Below are positions 6,781-9,756 of a DNA stretch of 9,756 nucleotides, in pieces. The DNA is taken from NCBI GenBank assembly GCA_905214995.1, contig CAJMOT010000091.1:1-9756 (forward strand), in the 5' to 3' direction. This DNA is from an uncultured bacterium (GTDB lineage: Bacteria > Verrucomicrobiota > Verrucomicrobiia > Opitutales > Intestinicryptomonadaceae). The translations under genes were made by a program, and so were the position numbers. The notes beneath the pieces were generated by a model. The model was given only the letters and a program-made list of their open reading frames with translations. It was not told the DNA's origin and ran no database searches. The first letter of the stretch is position 1, and every line of letters starts with the position of its first letter.

Positions 6781-8195
6781 GCGATGGCGCGGCAAACCGC
6801 GGGGATCTGAACCTCGACAGGTCTTCCGGAGACTTCCATTACGCCGAGGACTACGCGTACGACGCGGGCGTGGGTCTGAATGCCGACGTGGTGCGCTACA
6901 TTTCGAAAGTCAAGGGCGAGGATCCGTGGCTTCTCGAATTTCGCCTGAAAGCACTCGAACAGTTTGAAAAGATGAAAAATCCGACGCACTGGGCGTCGAA
7001 GAAGCTCGACGAGCTCGACTTTTCAAAAATCAGGTACTATCTCGCCAAGGGCGAAAAGCGGCGCAAGTCGTGGGACGAGGTTCCCGAGGACGTCAAGATG
7101 ACTTTCGAGCGGCTCGGAGTGCCGGAGCAGGAGAGGGCGTTTCTGGCGGGAGTGGAGGCGCAGTTCGATTCGGAGTCGGCGTATTCCAATATGAAGGCGC
7201 ACCTCGAAAAGGACGGCGTGATTTTTGTCGACTCCGCCGAGGGGCTGAAGAAATACCCCGAGATTTTCAGAAAGTATTTCGGAAAGATAATCCCGATTAC
7301 CGACAACAAGTACAGCGCTCTCAACTCCGCGGTGTTTTCGGGCGGGAGCTTCATCTACGTCCCGAAGGGCGTCAAGGTCAAACAGCCGTTGCAGGCGTAT
7401 TTCAGAATCAACGCCGAGAGTTTCGGTCAGTTCGAGCGCACCCTGATAATAGCCGACGAGGGCGCGGAGCTCATGTATATGGAAGGATGCACCGCCCCGC
7501 GCTTCGAGACCGGCACGCTCCACTCGGCGGTAGTGGAGCTCGTTGCGCTCAGGGGCGCGAAGATACAGTACGTGACGGTTCAGAACTGGTCGGACAACGT
7601 TTTCAACCTCGTCACCAAGCGCGGAATGGCGGAGGAGGACGCGCAGATAAGGTGGGTCGACTGCAATATCGGAAGCGGAATCACAATGAAGTACCCCGCG
7701 GTGGTTCTGCGCGGCGAGCGCGCGAGGGGCGAGGTCATTTCCATCGCCCTCGCCAATTCGGGGCAGCACCAGGACACGGGCGCCAAAATGATACATCTGG
7801 CCGACGGCACGACCTCCAACATTCTCTCGAAGTCGGTGAGCGTCTCCGACGGCAGGGCGTCGTACAGGGGGCTGGTGCACATGTCGGTCTCGGCGAAGAA
7901 CTGCCGCAACAAGACGGAATGCGACGCGCTTCTGATAAATTCAAACTCGCGCACAGACACGTATCCGGCGATAGTGTGCTCCGGCTCGACCAACAGCGTC
8001 CAGCACGAGGCGAGCGTCTCAAAGCTCGACGAGGAGCAGATCTTCTACATGCGCCAGCGCGGGCTGGGAGAGGCCGAGGCCGTCAGCCTGTCGGTCAACG
8101 GGTTTGTCAACGACCTCGTGAAGGAGTTCCCGCTCGAGTACTCCGTGGAGCTCAGGCGGCTCATCGAACTTGAAATGGAGGGCTCGGTGGGATGA
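6777..8195 (+). CDS. sufB: SufB, Fe-S cluster scaffold subunit
   Basis: The core scaffold on which new Fe-S clusters are built, in complex with SufC and SufD. The 472 residues are normal for SufB. The N-terminal region (YISKVKGEDPWLLEFRLKAL, from 41) is followed by the beta-helical core and the C-terminal helical domain ending in LEYSVELRRLIELEMEGSVG. Cys238 in MEGCTAP is likely the conserved core cysteine equivalent to E. coli SufB Cys254. His410-Glu411 (HEA) and EEQIFYMRQRGL are also present. The position of the E. coli acceptor Cys405 aligns with Ser391 (INSNSRTDT), as in Bacillus-type SufB; nearby Cys382 and Cys401 could be relevant. The start is supported by AAGGGG (6763-6768), and ATGA overlaps couple it to sufC upstream and sufD downstream. 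Confidence 0.97.
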   Translation: MSDGAANRGDLNLDRSSGDFHYAEDYAYDAGVGLNADVVRYISKVKGEDPWLLEFRLKALEQFEKMKNPTHWASKKLDELDFSKIRYYLAKGEKRRKSWDEVPEDVKMTFERLGVPEQERAFLAGVEAQFDSESAYSNMKAHLEKDGVIFVDSAEGLKKYPEIFRKYFGKIIPITDNKYSALNSAVFSGGSFIYVPKGVKVKQPLQAYFRINAESFGQFERTLIIADEGAELMYMEGCTAPRFETGTLHSAVVELVALRGAKIQYVTVQNWSDNVFNLVTKRGMAEEDAQIRWVDCNIGSGITMKYPAVVLRGERARGEVISIALANSGQHQDTGAKMIHLADGTTSNILSKSVSVSDGRASYRGLVHMSVSAKNCRNKTECDALLINSNSRTDTYPAIVCSGSTNSVQHEASVSKLDEEQIFYMRQRGLGEAEAVSLSVNGFVNDLVKEFPLEYSVELRRLIELEMEGSVG

Positions 8196-9382
8196 GCGAA
8201 GGGCTTTTGAAAAGAATTTCCGACGCGGCAAAGGCGAAGTTTCAGGACATTCCCTTTCCGTCGCGCAAGGACGAATATTGGCGGTTTGCCGACCTCGAGG
8301 CGTGGTCGGCAGATTCCCTGCTGCCGTATTTTGCGGGCAGGCCTACCGAGGAGGGCTGCAACGGGGCGTTCGAGGATCTTGAGTTTGACGAGGGGGGCGG
8401 CGGCGGATTCGCGACGCTCTTCTACGGGCAGCTTGTGGACGCCGACGTTCCGCGCGGTGCGGAAATTTATTCGGCGGGGGCGGCGGCGGAGAAATTTCCG
8501 GAGGCCGTCGAAAAGTTCCACTCGATGCGCGGCGGGAAGTTCGACGCGCTCAATTCCACGCGCCCCGACGCGGGCATTCTGATTCGCGTGGGCGACGGGG
8601 AGTCGGCGGAGCTGAGCCTCAAAATAATTTCCAAGCTGCCGGTTTCGATAGCGGGCGTCTGCGTTCTGCTCGGCAGGGGTTCGCGGCTCGCGCTGCGCAA
8701 GACGAACCTCGCGTTCGGCGGGAGCTTTTCGGCTCTCAAATGCGGCTATTTTCTCGCGGAGGGCTCGAAGCTCGAACTCGCCTCTCTCAAATATTCGAGC
8801 AAATACGCGCTCTGCTACGAGAGGGAGGATTTCGATTTGGACGCGGGCGCGGAAGCTGTAGACGCCGTCGCGCTCGCGGCGGAGGGGCACTCGCGCCAGG
8901 AGCGCAATTTTGCCCTCGCCCAAAACGCCCGGGCTGATTCTCGCATATTCGCGCTCGCCGAATCGGACGCCGTCCGCGACATCCGCACGTCGCAAATCCA
9001 CGCCGAGCCCGGCGCGCAGAGCAATATCGAAGTGCGCGCCGCCCTCGGGGGGCTGGCGGGGCTCGCGTTCACGGGGCTGATAAGGGTGGGGGAGAGGGCT
9101 GTCAAAACGCGCTCGTACCAGTCGTGCAGGTCGCTGATGCTCTCGGATACGGCGAGGTCCCAGGCTTCCCCGATACTCGAAATATCGTGCAACGACGTCG
9201 CGTGCTCGCACGGATGCACGGTGTCGAAGCCTTCGGACGAGCAGATGTTTTACATGATGCAGCGCGGGCTCGGGCTCGGCGACGCGGAGTCGCTCATTGT
9301 GCGCGGCTTTGCGGAGACGAGCTTTGAAAGGATTTCCGACAGGGAGCTCGTCGAAAAGTGGCTCGGAAGGCTGTTCGCTTAG
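8192..9382 (+). CDS. sufD: SufD, Fe-S scaffold partner of SufB
   Basis: A SufB paralogue that forms the SufB-SufD heterodimer at which the cluster is thought to assemble. The 396 residues are a normal SufD length. The N-terminal helical part carries the typical FPSRKDEYWRFADL (about 22-35), followed by a divergent beta-helix and a conserved C-terminal block. In that block DVACSHGCTVSKPSDEQMFY (about 335-354) contains His340, equivalent to the cluster-related His360 of E. coli SufD, and then MQRGLG. The stretch 67-72 is a poly-glycine run, probably a flexible linker. GGAGGG (8177-8182) sits nine bases before the ATG, which overlaps the sufB stop (ATGA). sufS, sufE or sufU, often next in such operons, are not found before the sequence changes character near 9480. 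Confidence 0.95.
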   Translation: MSEGLLKRISDAAKAKFQDIPFPSRKDEYWRFADLEAWSADSLLPYFAGRPTEEGCNGAFEDLEFDEGGGGGFATLFYGQLVDADVPRGAEIYSAGAAAEKFPEAVEKFHSMRGGKFDALNSTRPDAGILIRVGDGESAELSLKIISKLPVSIAGVCVLLGRGSRLALRKTNLAFGGSFSALKCGYFLAEGSKLELASLKYSSKYALCYEREDFDLDAGAEAVDAVALAAEGHSRQERNFALAQNARADSRIFALAESDAVRDIRTSQIHAEPGAQSNIEVRAALGGLAGLAFTGLIRVGERAVKTRSYQSCRSLMLSDTARSQASPILEISCNDVACSHGCTVSKPSDEQMFYMMQRGLGLGDAESLIVRGFAETSFERISDRELVEKWLGRLFA

Positions 9383-9399
9383 GCGCCCGCCCGTTTTCC

Positions 9400-9430
9400 G
9401 CCGCCCGAAAAAAACTTTTATTCGGGCGGC
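9400..9430 (+). terminator. Hairpin behind sufD, probable transcript end
   Basis: A perfect 10-bp stem GCCGCCCGAA/TTCGGGCGGC (9400-9409 with 9421-9430) encloses an A- and T-rich loop and lies 17 bases after the sufD stop. There is no T run after the stem on either strand, so it is not a canonical intrinsic terminator; it could act with Rho or as a 3'-end stabiliser. Confidence 0.45.
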
Positions 9431-9437
9431 GTGTCGG

Positions 9438-9443
9438 TATAAT
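9438..9443 (+). promoter_or_regulatory. Consensus -10 box directly before ATG 9450
   Basis: TATAAT is a perfect -10 hexamer ending six bases before the ATG at 9450, so transcription would begin at or next to the start codon and give a leaderless message. The -35 region (CTTTTA or TTTTAT around 9415-9421) is poor and lies within the hairpin. Confidence 0.4.
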
Positions 9444-9449
9444 TTCGGC

Positions 9450-9677
9450 ATGAGAAATTTTTGGGGAGCTTTGGCGTTTTTTGCCGCGTCGGCGGCGCTG
9501 GCGGCGTCGGCGGTGTATTTGTCCGCGCCGATCTGCTCACAGAAAGCCTCGGTGACAGGCGCGCCGCCAACCATGATCTTCACCTTGTCGCGGATGCCCG
9601 CTTCCTCGGCCTTTTTCACAACTTCTTCCATCATGCCCATGGTCGTCGTCAGCAGCGCCGAGCAGCAGATGATCTGA
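9450..9677 (+). CDS. Start of a secreted or membrane protein, cut by the junction
   Basis: The reading frame begins MRNFWGALAFFAASAALAAS: one Arg, then a hydrophobic Ala-rich core ending in a plausible AxA signal-peptidase site around residue 20. It follows a consensus -10 box and the sufD hairpin, so a genuine gene start is plausible. From about residue 13 onward, however, the DNA is also the complement of a corrinoid-protein gene, and the rest of the 75-codon frame is antisense to it, with no protein character of its own. I read it as the first 10-20 codons of a native gene joined to foreign sequence, not as an intact protein. No family can be named. Confidence 0.3.
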   Translation: MRNFWGALAFFAASAALAASAVYLSAPICSQKASVTGAPPTMIFTLSRMPASSAFFTTSSIMPMVVVSSAEQQMI

Positions 9678-9756
9678 CAGCCCTGCTCCACAGCCGTCTG
9701 CACGTAGGTCTCGGGGGCAACGTCCGTGCCCAGGTCCACGACCTCCAGCCCCTTGC
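9482..9756 (-). CDS. Corrinoid (B12-binding) methyltransferase subunit, partial
   Basis: The reverse strand from the window edge encodes about 91 residues reading KGLEVVDLGTDVAPETYV, then CCSALLTTTMGMMEEVV, IMVGGAPVTEAF and GADKYTADAASAADAA. This is the C-terminal half of the cobalamin-binding Rossmann domain of MtbC/MttC/MtgC-type corrinoid proteins, which carry methyl groups from methylamines or similar donors. The 'SALLTTTM' and 'GGAPV' stretches are the usual cofactor-lining motifs; the DxHxxG motif that ligates cobalt would lie outside the window. Family members normally end a few residues after 'ADAASAADAA', but here no stop occurs and the frame continues into antisense sufD. All five isoleucines use ATC, unlike carB, which uses ATA freely. 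The wording resembles clostridial proteins, so the fragment looks foreign to the rest of the window. Confidence 0.8.

Noticed and set aside
7070..8173. 367-residue forward frame inside sufB
   Set aside because: Out-of-frame shadow of sufB with Arg/Gly-rich composition and no motif.
8045..9739. 564-residue reverse-strand open frame
   Set aside because: Only its first ~85 residues are real (corrinoid protein); the rest is antisense of sufD and sufB, open only because GC-rich coding DNA has few stops on the complement.
1..9756. CRISPR arrays, tRNA or rRNA genes, transposases, toxin-antitoxin or defence genes
   Set aside because: I looked for regularly spaced repeats, RNA folds and such proteins on both strands and found none.

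Overview
The window reads as a piece of a GC-rich bacterial chromosome, most likely from the Verrucomicrobiota. The clearest taxonomic hint is a 132-residue protein at 5631-6029 that resembles the Minf_1886-type family, known mainly from Verrucomicrobia and Planctomycetes. A DUF481-like outer-membrane barrel shows a Gram-negative envelope. Several starts lack a Shine-Dalgarno sequence, and ATA and AGG codons are frequent despite the GC richness. The phylum is an inference; no rRNA or tRNA gene is present to settle it.

Layout, all forward until the last few hundred bases: the 3' part of a DUF481-type barrel gene (2-781), then mdh (807-1793), closed by a strong intrinsic terminator (1872-1905). 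A gene-free stretch follows. It carries a good sigma70-type promoter (2160-2188) and a leader with three hairpins ahead of carB (2311-5571), the large subunit of carbamoyl-phosphate synthetase. A short gap leads to the Minf_1886-like gene (5631-6029), which is one base from sufC (6031-6780). sufC overlaps sufB (6777-8195) and sufB overlaps sufD (8192-9382), each by four bases, so these four genes look like one translationally coupled unit. sufBCD encode the SufBC2D scaffold for Fe-S cluster assembly. No cysteine desulfurase (sufS), sulfur-transfer protein (sufE/sufU) or carA is in the window. carB itself belongs to arginine/pyrimidine synthesis and mdh to central carbon metabolism.

The last ~275 bases are anomalous. 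After a hairpin behind sufD, a perfect TATAAT stands six bases before an ATG (9450) that opens a signal-peptide-like reading frame. That frame runs almost at once into the antisense strand of a corrinoid (B12-binding) methyltransferase subunit of Firmicutes/clostridial flavour. The corrinoid gene has no stop at its normal end and its frame runs on into antisense sufD. The likeliest explanation is an artificial or recent junction at about 9480-9510, within a GGC/GCG-rich repeat.

The most interesting biology is the tight link of the uncharacterised Minf_1886-like protein with the Suf genes, and the structured, Shine-Dalgarno-less leader of carB. I see no CRISPR array, transposase, tRNA, rRNA or defence system, and nothing that amounts to a clearly new multi-gene system.
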